Origin: Chitinophagaceae bacterium
GTDB taxonomy: Bacteria; Bacteroidota; Bacteroidia; Chitinophagales; Chitinophagaceae
Assembly: GCA_023251335.1 (NCBI GenBank)
Contig: JAHEZA010000013.1
Coordinates: 1 to 14,163, forward strand
Reading direction: 5' to 3'
DNA length: 14,163 nucleotides
Part shown: positions 1 to 7,364 of the stretch, piece after piece
Position numbering within the stretch: position 1 is the stretch's first letter
Layout of the letters: every line of letters begins with the position of its first letter
The notes under the pieces: generated by a model
What the model was told of the DNA's origin: nothing
Databases searched by the model: none
The model's input: the letters and a program-made list of their open reading frames with translations, nothing else
Translations under genes and position numbers: made by a program

Positions 1-1023
1 GACAGGTTTAAGAAATTTATTAAAATGGCGGCGGGGTATAATAAGTTGGATGAGTTTTTAAAGACGATGCCTGAAAACTCCGAGAAGCTGATGCAGGCTT
101 TTGTTGCCAAACTGGAAACAACAGGCACGCTTGAAGATGCGGTCGATGTTGCAGATTCTTATGGAAGTATTACCAATCCTCAGCTTCAGCAATCGATGTT
201 GAAAAATGTGGAATGGAATGAACAGCGATGTGTAAAGGAGGATAATGCACGTGGACGCAAAATTTATAATCTCCTAAAAATGATTTTTCTTTCCGCTGAT
301 CCCAAAAACGGTATAGATCTGTCAAAGGAAATTGGTATTCCTCCCATTTACACGGTAGATTATAATTATCTCGCAGACGATTCGGGACGGATCATTGAAC
401 AGGTATTCTTTTATGGTGATAAGGATGGGAAGATGTCTTATGCCAGTTATCTTTCTTCGTTTCCGCACAGTGAGTGGAGCCTTGTCAAAAAGAATGAGTG
501 GATAGAAATAAAATCTAAAAAAGGAAAGCCAGTCTGGATTTTTGCTAACCTGCCACTAGATAATGAAACCGACAAGGATGCGCATGCACAAGAAGATTTG
601 ATCAATTATCTTAATTCCAATGGGTTGAAACCGTCCATCGTAATACATCGCGGACATAGCTATCATCTTCCCTATACAATCAAGCAACTACCTGAAACCG
701 CAAAGATTATTATGCTCGGATCATGTGGTGGTTACCAAAATTTGAAAACGATTTTGACTTATTGCCCCAATGCTCATATTATTTCCACCAAACAGACCGG
801 AGCCAAAGATGTGAATAAGCCAATCATTGATGCACTTGATAATACACTTAGGGCTGGTAATAATATTGACTGGCGCCAAATGTGGAGCGGGCTCAATACT
901 TATTTTAGCCACACTTCCAAAGAAACAAAAGAAACTTTTGACGATTATATACCACCTCAAAAAAACTTAGGTGCTTTGTTTATAAAAGCATATAACAAAG
1001 ATGGAGGAGATGGGGATCAGTGA
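1..1023 (+). CDS. Partial protein of unknown function with a caspase-like His/Cys pair
   Basis: The reading frame is open from the first base of the window. The first ATG is at 25, but nothing promoter-like is visible before it, so this is probably the C-terminal part of a longer protein. Counting from the ATG at 25, residues 205-214 read IVIHRGHSYH and residues 228-237 read IIMLGSCGGY. These are two hydrophobic strands, one ending in His208-x-Gly-His211 and the next in Ser-Cys234-Gly-Gly. That order and spacing is what caspase-fold (clan CD) peptidases use for their catalytic His/Cys dyad. The segment before it (about 100-175) looks alpha/beta, and the N-terminal 90 residues look helical. 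There is no signal peptide or membrane segment in the visible part. The gene converges on the glycosyltransferase gene 65 bases away. Peptidase activity is inferred from the motif layout only; a catalytically dead or unrelated alpha/beta domain remains possible. Confidence 0.75.
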   Translation, partial: DRFKKFIKMAAGYNKLDEFLKTMPENSEKLMQAFVAKLETTGTLEDAVDVADSYGSITNPQLQQSMLKNVEWNEQRCVKEDNARGRKIYNLLKMIFLSADPKNGIDLSKEIGIPPIYTVDYNYLADDSGRIIEQVFFYGDKDGKMSYASYLSSFPHSEWSLVKKNEWIEIKSKKGKPVWIFANLPLDNETDKDAHAQEDLINYLNSNGLKPSIVIHRGHSYHLPYTIKQLPETAKIIMLGSCGGYQNLKTILTYCPNAHIISTKQTGAKDVNKPIIDALDNTLRAGNNIDWRQMWSGLNTYFSHTSKETKETFDDYIPPQKNLGALFIKAYNKDGGDGDQ

Positions 1024-1088
1024 ACAAACTTATTCTAGCTATCCCTATTTTGCGTGTATCAAATCAAATTGTATTATTAATAAGTGCT

Positions 1089-2195
1089 TCATTTTATATT
1101 TTTCGTCAAGGATAATACAAAATTGCCAACGATTGCTTTATACTTTTCTGTAGAGGCGTTTACGTCTTTAAATTCAAAACGGGCAGCCTTCTCTAAAGCA
1201 TCTGCTATTGAAAAATTCTCTTCTTCGACATAGAAAAAATAGTTTTTTTTAAAAAGATATTCTGCTAAATATTCCTGTTCGTTTTGCCCTGGCGTGGGAA
1301 TTAAAATCGCTTTTTTCTTTAAAGCCACCAAATCCATTACTGTAGTATATCCACTTCGTCCCATAATCATTTTTGACTGCTCAAACGATTTATTTAATTC
1401 CGTTGCGGTTAAGTGGTTTATAATTTTTACCAAGGGATTGTTCGAATTTAACGGGATATTGGAATCGGGTAAACCCCTGATCAAAAGAACACTTTTTGAA
1501 AATGATTTCAATTCGTTTAAAATTTTTTTCTCAAAAATGGATCGTTGTGGTTCTGGTCCTGAAATTGTAATAAGAATGTCATAAATTTTTTCTGACAACA
1601 TAGAATGAAATCTTGATAAAATGCCCACATATTCAATGTTCGAGGGTGTATTTTTAGGATGTGAAAGTTCGCCTCCAAGGCCATTTTCTTTTTCATCAGG
1701 CACCCAGCAAATTGGATATTTACTAATAAAAAAATTGTTGATTTTTTGGACGAGGAAATCAGTAACTATATTTCCTGTTTTAATTTGAAGTTGGTGAGTA
1801 ATATAAATAGAAGGTATTTTTTTGTGATACATTCCAAAACGATTGTCGGAAATAACTGCGTCTATTTTGTGCTCCTTAACCATCTTTATTAACCATCGAT
1901 TTTCTCTAAGTACTCTAAAAAGTATCTTTGGCAACTGTAAAAACATGGTGAAAAAAAAAGCTTTCGGGTTCCTTCCATATCTGATTTCATAACCTTCACA
2001 CCGTAAAAATACGGATGATGGAAACTCTTTTTTTAATAAATAAAATATGCTTTTATCTGCTGCAATGTACACTTCGCATCCATGATTTATTAACTCTTTA
2101 ATTATTGGAATACAGCGGGTTGCATGACCTAATCCCCAGTCCAGAGGAGCAACCAAAATACGAGGATTGAGGGATTGTTTGTTAAAATCGGTCAA
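1089..2195 (-). CDS. MurG-like glycosyltransferase (GT-B fold, family 28 type)
   Basis: Likely transfers a sugar from a nucleotide sugar donor to an envelope or surface acceptor at the cytoplasmic side of the membrane; donor and acceptor cannot be told. The N-terminal acceptor-side motif LDWGLGHATRCIPI (residues 18-31) is the glycine-rich loop of MurG-like enzymes. The C-terminal donor-side half has ISGPEPQR (211-218), GRSGYTTVMDL (279-289) and PTPGQNEQEYLAEYL (300-314), as in family-28 C-terminal domains. At 368 residues the length is normal. The start is TTG at 2195: no ATG occurs in frame between the upstream stop and the conserved N-terminal loop, so a rare start codon (TTG, or ATT two codons upstream) has to be used. 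It is divergent from the small lipoprotein gene and is not in an operon with another sugar gene here. Not murG itself: it lacks the usual murein-cluster context and MurG N-terminal sequence. Confidence 0.85.
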   Translation of the reverse strand: MTDFNKQSLNPRILVAPLDWGLGHATRCIPIIKELINHGCEVYIAADKSIFYLLKKEFPSSVFLRCEGYEIRYGRNPKAFFFTMFLQLPKILFRVLRENRWLIKMVKEHKIDAVISDNRFGMYHKKIPSIYITHQLQIKTGNIVTDFLVQKINNFFISKYPICWVPDEKENGLGGELSHPKNTPSNIEYVGILSRFHSMLSEKIYDILITISGPEPQRSIFEKKILNELKSFSKSVLLIRGLPDSNIPLNSNNPLVKIINHLTATELNKSFEQSKMIMGRSGYTTVMDLVALKKKAILIPTPGQNEQEYLAEYLFKKNYFFYVEEENFSIADALEKAARFEFKDVNASTEKYKAIVGNFVLSLTKNIK

Positions 2196-2331
2196 TTCAA
2201 TAAAAAATTTACAATAATTAGTAGTGAAAATAGTTTAATTTAGTGTTGATTTATTAATTGGTATGACTTATTTATTAAGTGGTAAAATGAGAGATTCAAT
2301 TTCTAAATCGGGATTAATTCAAAATATTTTA

Positions 2332-2457
2332 ATGAAAAATTTAACCAGGCTCTTTTTGATTTTATTAGTTTTCCTATCCGTACTTGCTGTAAGTTGCACA
2401 GCTTCGCACAAAAGCAAATGCGGTTGCCCTAGTAAAACCGGAATGGTTGGTTATTAA
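2332..2457 (+). CDS. Tiny lipoprotein (41 aa), MVGY-tail family
   Basis: A very short protein with a type II signal peptide: MKNLTRLF, a hydrophobic core LILLVFLSVLAV and then Ser-Cys24, probably the lipidated residue. The mature part is only about 18 residues, polar and rich in Cys, Lys and Ser (Cys31 and Cys33 in KCGC), ending in GMVGY. I chose the ATG at 2332 rather than the in-frame ATG at 2263. The shorter form begins directly with a normal signal peptide, while the longer one would add a 23-residue polar leader. The tail and the CT-x-S beginning of the mature part match the two tandem lipoproteins at 11498-11858, so this looks like a dispersed paralogue. The next gene starts 13 bases downstream, so the two are probably co-transcribed. 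Function unknown. Confidence 0.7.
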   Translation: MKNLTRLFLILLVFLSVLAVSCTASHKSKCGCPSKTGMVGY

Positions 2458-2470
2458 AACCCCAATTAAG

Positions 2471-2716
2471 ATGGACAAATTCAATCGCGATCTGTTGGTC
2501 TTGTTCAAAGAAAAATCAACCCCCCAAACAATCGAACATGAATTAGAGCTTTTGCACGAGTTGCTATTTTATGTTGAAAAAATGGATAATCTGGTCCCGG
2601 TTTATGAAGTGATTAACGTAAACAAATACAAAATTACTTCGGACCAAAAGGTAGTTAGGGAGACGCTCAGTAATAAAATTTTAAGACCATTCGTTTTCCT
2701 GAACAATATGAACTGA
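2471..2716 (+). CDS. Small protein of unknown function (81 aa)
   Basis: I do not recognise this protein. It begins MDKFNRDLLVLFKEKSTPQT and has a leucine/glutamate-rich helical segment at residues 24-40 (EHELELLHELLFYVEK), followed by a mixed segment with NVNKYKITSDQ. There is no signal peptide, membrane segment or cysteine, so it is probably a small cytoplasmic helical protein. The ATG at 2471 is preferred over the in-frame ATG at 2447, which lies inside the end of the lipoprotein gene and would add eight unremarkable residues. It sits 13 bases after the lipoprotein gene and converges on korB, whose stop lies 7 bases beyond its own stop. It may act together with the small lipoprotein, but nothing beyond proximity supports that. 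Confidence 0.65.
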   Translation: MDKFNRDLLVLFKEKSTPQTIEHELELLHELLFYVEKMDNLVPVYEVINVNKYKITSDQKVVRETLSNKILRPFVFLNNMN

Positions 2717-2723
2717 ACCGGAA

Positions 2724-3758
2724 TTATTCAGCTATAGACCATATTTCTCTTCCGCGCAAAAGTCGGTCTAAATTGTAATCTGATTTGGATTTCGCTTCCA
2801 CTATTTGCTGTGTCATTATGTCTTCGTAGCAAGGTCTTTCATCTTCAAAAAATACGCCAAATGGCCTTGGAAAATGGTGCTCTTTTTTTGGACTTTCAAA
2901 AAATCTTGTAAGTATTTGAGCCTTGTAAAGATCTTTCTCGTCGTGAATCCAAAGATCATTTTCACTTATATTTCCATCTAAATCTACTATCTCAGGCTTC
3001 ATTTCACTCAATTTAATTCCTTTCCTTTTTTCAGTACCAAAGATCAAAGGTTGACCCTGAATAAGAAATAAGGTTTCTTCCCCTTTGGATTTTTTATCGG
3101 TGAAAACTTCGAAAGCACCGTCATTAAAAATATTGCAGTTCTGATAAATTTCTAAGAATGAGGCGCCTTTGTGGTGAGCAGATCTTAAAAGCATCTCCTG
3201 TAAATGTTTTGGGTCTCTGTCCATTGTTCTGGCTATAAACGTTGCATCAGCGCCCAGTGCCAGTGCCGACGGATTAAAGGGATGGTCAATGCTTCCCAGC
3301 GGAGAACTTTTCGTTATTTTTCTTTGTTCACTGGTTGGAGAATATTGTCCCTTTGTCAAGCCATAAATCTCGTTGTTGAAAAGTAAAACATTTACATCAA
3401 AATTGCGACGTAATAAATGAATCGTATGATTTCCGCCAATACTTAAAGAATCTCCATCGCCCGTTACAATCCATATACTCAATTCAGGCCTGCTCGCCTT
3501 CAGGCCACTGGCTATTGCCGTTGCCCGCCCGTGAATACTGTGCATTCCGAAGGTGTTCATATAATACGGGAAACGGCTGCTACATCCGATACCGGAAATG
3601 ATTACAAAATTTTCGCGCGGAATTCCCAACGTGGGAAACACCTTTTGTACTTGTGATAAAATGGAGTAATCGCCACAGCCTGGGCACCACCTTACTTCCT
3701 GGTCGGTGGCAAAATCCTTTGCAGTTAAGGTTTCGGGAGCTAATGCAGTATTATTCAT
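2724..3758 (-). CDS. korB: 2-oxoacid (2-oxoglutarate):ferredoxin oxidoreductase, beta subunit
   Basis: The thiamine-diphosphate-binding beta subunit of an enzyme that oxidatively decarboxylates a 2-oxoacid to its acyl-CoA and passes electrons to ferredoxin, in the cytoplasm. The N-terminus has WCPGCGDY (24-31) and SGIGCSSRFPYY (55-66), whose cysteines Cys25, Cys28 and Cys59 fit the Fe-S ligands of this family. The thiamine-diphosphate motif is GDGDSLSIGGNH (100-111) through NNEIYGLTKGQYSPTS (128-143). At 344 residues, including a Bacteroidota-type C-terminal extension (FGVFFEDERPCYED onward), the length is typical. It starts at ATG 3758. 2-Oxoglutarate is the usual substrate for this subgroup, but other 2-oxoacids cannot be excluded. 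The catalytic alpha/gamma partner korA is not adjacent: a terminator lies 120 bases upstream and a convergent gene abuts the 3' end. Confidence 0.9.
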   Translation of the reverse strand: MNNTALAPETLTAKDFATDQEVRWCPGCGDYSILSQVQKVFPTLGIPRENFVIISGIGCSSRFPYYMNTFGMHSIHGRATAIASGLKASRPELSIWIVTGDGDSLSIGGNHTIHLLRRNFDVNVLLFNNEIYGLTKGQYSPTSEQRKITKSSPLGSIDHPFNPSALALGADATFIARTMDRDPKHLQEMLLRSAHHKGASFLEIYQNCNIFNDGAFEVFTDKKSKGEETLFLIQGQPLIFGTEKRKGIKLSEMKPEIVDLDGNISENDLWIHDEKDLYKAQILTRFFESPKKEHHFPRPFGVFFEDERPCYEDIMTQQIVEAKSKSDYNLDRLLRGREIWSIAE

Positions 3759-3875
3759 TTTTTAATAACATTAAGAATTTCGAAGTTACTAAATACAATG
3801 TAATGTCAGAAAATTATGCATTGTGAAATACGGAATTTTAACGCCGATAACTTATGACGTTGAAATCAAAAAAAC

Positions 3876-3899
3876 GGCCAGTGATGAAAATCACCGGCC
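3876..3899 (-). terminator. Intrinsic terminator on the minus strand, upstream of korB
   Basis: Read on the minus strand, GGCCGGTGAT, loop TTTC, ATCACTGGCC forms a 10-bp stem with a single G-U pair, followed by G and seven T (complement of 3868-3874). On the plus strand the same stem carries an A-C mismatch and has no T run, so it acts on minus-strand transcripts. It probably ends readthrough from the cupin gene (stop at 4123) and insulates korB. It could instead end an unrecognised minus-strand transcript from 3900-4122. Confidence 0.8.
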
Positions 3900-4122
3900 T
3901 TGCTTACCTCTGAAACCACAAGAAAAATTTAAAAATTCTTCTTGATAACGTTTGGAAAAAGTAATTATAATGTTCACAAATTTTTATAAACACGACGAAA
4001 TTGAATTACCTGGAATTACAAAGACTGGTTTTTTGGGTGGTCTTTTATTGATAGGAAAAGGAAACTTAGGTTGGGCTGCTAAATTAATAATAAATTAATT
4101 ATAAAAGCAACTTTTCTAAAAT
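3900..4122. other. Intergenic region with little recognisable content
   Basis: This spacer between the korB upstream terminator and the end of the cupin gene holds no tRNA, repeat or clear promoter. A weak AAAAG/CTTTT hairpin (4103-4115) lies just after the cupin stop on the minus strand. The only coding candidate is the short plus-strand frame at 3970-4098, listed separately. Confidence 0.6.
3970..4098 (+). CDS. Doubtful small ORF (42 aa), hydrophobic and glycine-rich
   Basis: ATG to TAA encodes 42 residues beginning MFTNFYKHDEIELPGITKTG, with a second half rich in Gly, Leu and Ile (FLGGLLLIGKGNLGWAAKL). It could be a single short membrane-associated helix. I do not recognise it. The upstream DNA has no exact -7 box (the closest, TAACGTTTG, has one base too many). 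It converges on the cupin gene and lies back-to-back with the korB side. In AT-rich intergenic DNA a frame this long can occur by chance, although the composition is less random than expected. It may be a real small membrane peptide, a gene remnant or noise. Confidence 0.25.
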   Translation: MFTNFYKHDEIELPGITKTGFLGGLLLIGKGNLGWAAKLIIN

Positions 4123-5010
4123 TTAATTTAAGATCTTTTTTAATTCTTCATCTGCTAACTGGTCAATTCTCCTGATCTTATAGTCGTACCACCATTTAGG
4201 CGCTGTTTTCTTCAGAACGGTATCAACACTTCTCATCCCGAACAGGTTCCATACACCTTTGGCTTTCCCGGATAAAGAAGTCTGAAGTGCTCTCAGGCTC
4301 ATTGCAAAACCAGCATCAATATATTCCATGTGATGCCAATAGCCTGCAGGCATGAATAAAGTATCTCCTGGAGTTAATATTAGCTGATAGCCCTCAGCAT
4401 ATTTCAGGGCAGGGAATTTTTCATAATCGGGATTAGCATTTCCTTCACTGTAATTTGAAAAATCTGCCAGGCTCAAAACCTCGAAAGGTTTTCTATATAG
4501 TTTATGCTGTTCCTCATATTTAAAAAGTAAAACTCTTTTGCGCCCTACAAATTGGGTATGTAAAATGTGTGAAAGGTCAATATCAAAATGCATGTGAGTA
4601 ATAGAAGATTCGCCTCCGGTAAATAGCATTGGATATTTTTTTACAAATCCTTTCATAAGATGGTCAGGCCACGTAAAATCTTCAATTAGCTGTGGTGCAT
4701 GATCGAAAATATTGAACAGGAATATCCTCCATGCAGCTGGACCTTTTTGAATCATATCAATATATTCGCCAAACGTCTTATAATCATCGGCCTTATTGAT
4801 CGGGGTATATGCATCACTCTTTATATTATTATAAAGTCCCACTTTTTTATCGCCAACAATTTCCTTGAAATAATCCCAATTCCATTTTTTATAGGCGGGC
4901 CATTGTTTTGCAAGATCTTTTATTACTAATGGCTTTTTTGGTTGGTAATATTTACTCTTAAACTCTGAGGCAGAAATGTTTTGAACAATATCTATTGGCT
5001 GTAATTGCAT
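4123..5010 (-). CDS. Cupin-like / JmjC-type (cupin_8) protein, putative Fe(II)/2-oxoglutarate oxygenase
   Basis: A 295-residue protein of the cupin_8 (FIH-like JmjC) group. Members are usually Fe(II)- and 2-oxoglutarate-dependent hydroxylases of proteins or small molecules; the substrate here is unknown. The iron-binding facial triad is visible as His141-Phe-Asp143 in ITHMHFDID and a distal His226 in MPAGYWHHMEY, with the family motif QFVGRKRVLLF between them (153-163). The N-terminal KPLVIKDLAKQWPAYKKW (26-43) is also typical. I start at the ATG at 5010. A TTG eight codons upstream (5034) would put the start inside a perfect -7 promoter box (5032-5039) and is therefore unlikely. The C-terminal 45 residues are basic and helical. 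The gene is monocistronic and divergent from the paa operon, with 158 bases between starts. Confidence 0.85.
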   Translation of the reverse strand: MQLQPIDIVQNISASEFKSKYYQPKKPLVIKDLAKQWPAYKKWNWDYFKEIVGDKKVGLYNNIKSDAYTPINKADDYKTFGEYIDMIQKGPAAWRIFLFNIFDHAPQLIEDFTWPDHLMKGFVKKYPMLFTGGESSITHMHFDIDLSHILHTQFVGRKRVLLFKYEEQHKLYRKPFEVLSLADFSNYSEGNANPDYEKFPALKYAEGYQLILTPGDTLFMPAGYWHHMEYIDAGFAMSLRALQTSLSGKAKGVWNLFGMRSVDTVLKKTAPKWWYDYKIRRIDQLADEELKKILN

Positions 5011-5031
5011 GAAACGAAAATTTTGATTTTG

Positions 5032-5039
5032 CAAAAATA
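5032..5039 (-). promoter_or_regulatory. -7 promoter box of the cupin_8 gene
   Basis: On the minus strand this reads TATTTTTG, an exact match to the Bacteroidota -7 consensus TAnnTTTG, 21 bases before the ATG at 5010. A partial -33 element (TTAG, complement of 5062-5065) lies 22 bases upstream. The location implies a very short 5' leader. Confidence 0.55.
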
Positions 5040-5092
5040 GCTATTCTTCTTTTTTATGAGGCTAAGTTGTGGATATGAAAAATCTGAAGATA

Positions 5093-5123
5093 TACGCTTT
5101 AAAGTTTTTATCCTGAAAGCGTA
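5093..5123. promoter_or_regulatory. Inverted repeat, candidate operator of the paa operon
   Basis: TACGCTTT (5093-5100) and AAAGCGTA (5116-5123) form a perfect 8-bp inverted repeat with a 15-bp spacer. The right arm ends 23 bases before the paaE -7 box, so it falls on the expected -33 region, in the divergent interval between the cupin gene and paaE. This fits a binding site for a dimeric regulator, but no regulator gene is in the window and no further copy was seen upstream of other genes. Confidence 0.4.
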
Positions 5124-5146
5124 ATGATTAAAACTGATTGTTGATG

Positions 5147-5154
5147 TAACTTTG
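5147..5154 (+). promoter_or_regulatory. -7 promoter box of the paa operon
   Basis: TAACTTTG matches the Bacteroidota -7 consensus TAnnTTTG exactly. It ends 14 bases before the first candidate start codon of paaE. No good -33 TTTG is seen at the usual distance; the inverted repeat at 5093-5123 occupies that position instead, which would suit a regulated promoter. Confidence 0.6.
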
Positions 5155-5168
5155 CATCCATTTAAAAA

Positions 5169-6251
5169 TTGAACCGATTGGCATTACATTTTCATAAGCT
5201 TGCGATAAAAGATATTAAAAAAGAAACTGCGGATTGCGTGATTATAACCTTTGATGTTCCTGCAGAATATAAAGATAAGTTTAGTTTTAAGCAGGGACAA
5301 AACGTCACGATAAAGCCTTTTTCAGGAAATGAAGAAGTCAGGCGTTCCTACTCTATTTGCAGTTCGCCATTAGAGAACGAATTAAAGATTGCAGTGAAAA
5401 GAGTCGAAAACGGTATGTTTTCAACTTTCGCAAATGAAAAGCTTAAAAGAGGAGACGTTCTGGATGTGTTGCCGCCAACGGGGACTTTTTTTACTGAAGT
5501 AAACCCTGCTAATCGAAAAGATTATGTATTTATGGCTGCCGGGAGTGGAATTACTCCTGTTATTTCTATCATAAAAACAATTCTTCTTACAGAGCAAAAC
5601 AGTTGCGTGACCCTTGTCTATGGCAATAAGAATTTGCAATCTATTATTTTCAGGGAAGCAATAGACGCTTTAAAAGATAAATACCTGAAAAGATTCAGGG
5701 TGTTTCACATTTTGAGCAGGGAAAGAACAGATACGGATTTTAATTACGGAAGGATAGATGTTTCTAAATGCAACCATCTTTCGAAACTGATTAATTTTAA
5801 TATAATTGACGATTTTTTTATTTGTGGCCCGGAACAAATGATATTTAGCGTAAAAGATTTTCTGGAAGGATGGGGAATTGAATCCAGGCATATTCATTTT
5901 GAGTTATTCAACGCACCCGTTCGGGGAAATAAAAAAACATTTATTCCCACAATGGAGGCTCCTGAAACAGGAAGCGACATTACAGTTAAAATTGATGGGC
6001 GTAGTTTTGACTTTAAACTTGACTATAATGGAGAGGTTATCTTAGATGCAGCTTTGGCACAGGGAGCTGATTTGCCTTTTGCCTGTAAAGGCGGTGTATG
6101 CTGCACTTGCAAAGCGAAACTTATAGAAGGAGAGGTTGAAATGGAAGCTAATTACGGTCTTGAAAAGAGCGAGATAAAAGAAGGATACATTTTAACGTGC
6201 CAGTCACACCCCAGAAGCAAAAAAGTGGTTGTGGATTACGATCAAAAATAG
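5169..6251 (+). CDS. paaE: Phenylacetyl-CoA epoxidase reductase subunit PaaE
   Basis: Reductase that passes electrons from NAD(P)H through FAD and a plant-type [2Fe-2S] cluster to the di-iron site of the PaaABC epoxidase. Domains in order: FAD-binding barrel with RRSYSICSSP (58-67), nucleotide-binding domain with AAGSGITPV (123-131) and CGPEQM (219-224), and a C-terminal ferredoxin domain. In the last, CKGGVCCTC gives cluster ligands Cys306, Cys311 and Cys314, with Cys344 as the fourth. At 360 residues it is full length. No ATG is available. TTG at 5169 and TTG at 5178 (giving MALHFHKL, closer to the family's usual N-terminus) are both possible and both lie just after the -7 box. It is the first gene of the paa operon here, whereas in the classical E. 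coli order it follows paaD. Confidence 0.93.
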   Translation: MNRLALHFHKLAIKDIKKETADCVIITFDVPAEYKDKFSFKQGQNVTIKPFSGNEEVRRSYSICSSPLENELKIAVKRVENGMFSTFANEKLKRGDVLDVLPPTGTFFTEVNPANRKDYVFMAAGSGITPVISIIKTILLTEQNSCVTLVYGNKNLQSIIFREAIDALKDKYLKRFRVFHILSRERTDTDFNYGRIDVSKCNHLSKLINFNIIDDFFICGPEQMIFSVKDFLEGWGIESRHIHFELFNAPVRGNKKTFIPTMEAPETGSDITVKIDGRSFDFKLDYNGEVILDAALAQGADLPFACKGGVCCTCKAKLIEGEVEMEANYGLEKSEIKEGYILTCQSHPRSKKVVVDYDQK

Positions 6252-6338
6252 GGAAGCAATTTTTTGAATTTTATTTTTTCATTATTTTTCAAATTATTAT
6301 TTTAACTACACCTACAACGGATTACCTTTTGAAATCAG

Positions 6339-6346
6339 TAACTTTG
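6339..6346 (+). promoter_or_regulatory. -7 promoter box before paaA
   Basis: TAACTTTG, the same octamer as at paaE and an exact TAnnTTTG match, ends 19 bases before the paaA ATG. It lies in the only long gap (114 bases) near the front of the operon. This suggests that paaABCD can be transcribed separately from paaE. No clear -33 element accompanies it. Confidence 0.5.
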
Positions 6347-6365
6347 AGTACAAACGATTTTCTTG

Positions 6366-7328
6366 ATGGGTCCCCAGCAACTATTAGAAAAATTTAACGC
6401 CAGGATTGAGCAGGATATAAGAATAGAGCCCAAAGACTGGATGCCTGATGATTATAGGAAAACGCTGATACGTCAAATAAGTCAGCATGCCCATAGTGAA
6501 ATTGTCGGTATGCTACCGGAAGCTAATTGGATAACAAGAGCACCTTCGTTAAAAAGAAAAGCCATTTTGCTTGCTAAAGTTCAGGATGAAGCAGGTCATG
6601 GGCTGTATTTATATTGTGCCGCGGAAACATTAAATATTTCCCGCGAAACAATGATTGAACAATTATTATCAGGGCAAGCGAAATATTCTTCCATTTTTAA
6701 TTATCCAACTATTTCATGGGCAGATATGGGCGCAATTGGCTGGCTGGTAGATGGTGCAGCTATCATGAATCAAGTACCGCTTTGCAGAGCATCTTATGGC
6801 CCTTATGCACGAGGGATGGTCCGCATCTGCAAAGAGGAAAGCTTTCATCAAAGGCAAGGTTATGAGATTTTATTGACACTATGCCGTGGAAGCAAAGAAC
6901 AAAAAGCCATGGCGCAAGACGCGCTTAATCGCTGGTGGTGGCCCAGTCTTATGATGTTTGGTCCTAATGATGATCAATCACCGCACACGGCGCAGAGTAT
7001 GAAATGGAAAATCAAACGATTTAGCAATGATGAATTAAGACAGAAATTTGTTGACATCTGCAAACAGCAGGCAGACATTTTAGGAATTACCATTCCTGAT
7101 CCTGATTTGAAATGGAACGATGAAAGAGGCCATTATGATTTTGGAGAAATTAATTGGGGAGAATTTTGGAACGTGGTAAATGGAAACGGACCATGCAATA
7201 AAGAAAGGCTTGCAGCAAAAATAAAAGCACATGAAGACGGTGCCTGGGTTAGAGAAGCTGCTTTGGTATTTGCAGCTAAGCAAAAAAAGAAGAATTCAGA
7301 TAAAGAGGTGAAATTAGAAACCGTCTGA
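6366..7328 (+). CDS. paaA: Phenylacetyl-CoA 1,2-epoxidase catalytic subunit PaaA
   Basis: Catalytic alpha subunit of the bacterial di-iron multicomponent monooxygenase that converts phenylacetyl-CoA to its ring-1,2-epoxide. The di-iron ligand pattern is visible in a ferritin-like helical protein: Glu45 in AHSEIVG, Glu75-x-x-His78 in [12 protein letters not shown], and Glu158-x-x-His161 in [13 protein letters not shown]. Other family-typical stretches are [19 protein letters not shown] (55-73), [17 protein letters not shown] and NGPCNKERL near the C-terminus. The start is ATG 6366; a TTG directly before it would add a single residue and is not needed. It is 320 residues, a normal length. It is followed by paaB after 36 bases. 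Its 114-base upstream gap contains its own -7 promoter box. Confidence 0.96.
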   Translation: MGPQQLLEKFNARIEQDIRIEPKDWMPDDYRKTLIRQISQHAHSEIVGMLPEANWITRAPSLKRKAILLAKVQDEAGHGLYLYCAAETLNISRETMIEQLLSGQAKYSSIFNYPTISWADMGAIGWLVDGAAIMNQVPLCRASYGPYARGMVRICKEESFHQRQGYEILLTLCRGSKEQKAMAQDALNRWWWPSLMMFGPNDDQSPHTAQSMKWKIKRFSNDELRQKFVDICKQQADILGITIPDPDLKWNDERGHYDFGEINWGEFWNVVNGNGPCNKERLAAKIKAHEDGAWVREAALVFAAKQKKKNSDKEVKLETV

Positions 7329-7364
7329 AATGAATTTTTAATGATGAATTTTAAACCCTGAAAA

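Noticed and set aside
5011..5034. TTG start at 5034 for the cupin_8 gene
   Set aside because: It overlaps a perfect -7 promoter box on the same strand. ATG 5010 gives the usual family N-terminus.
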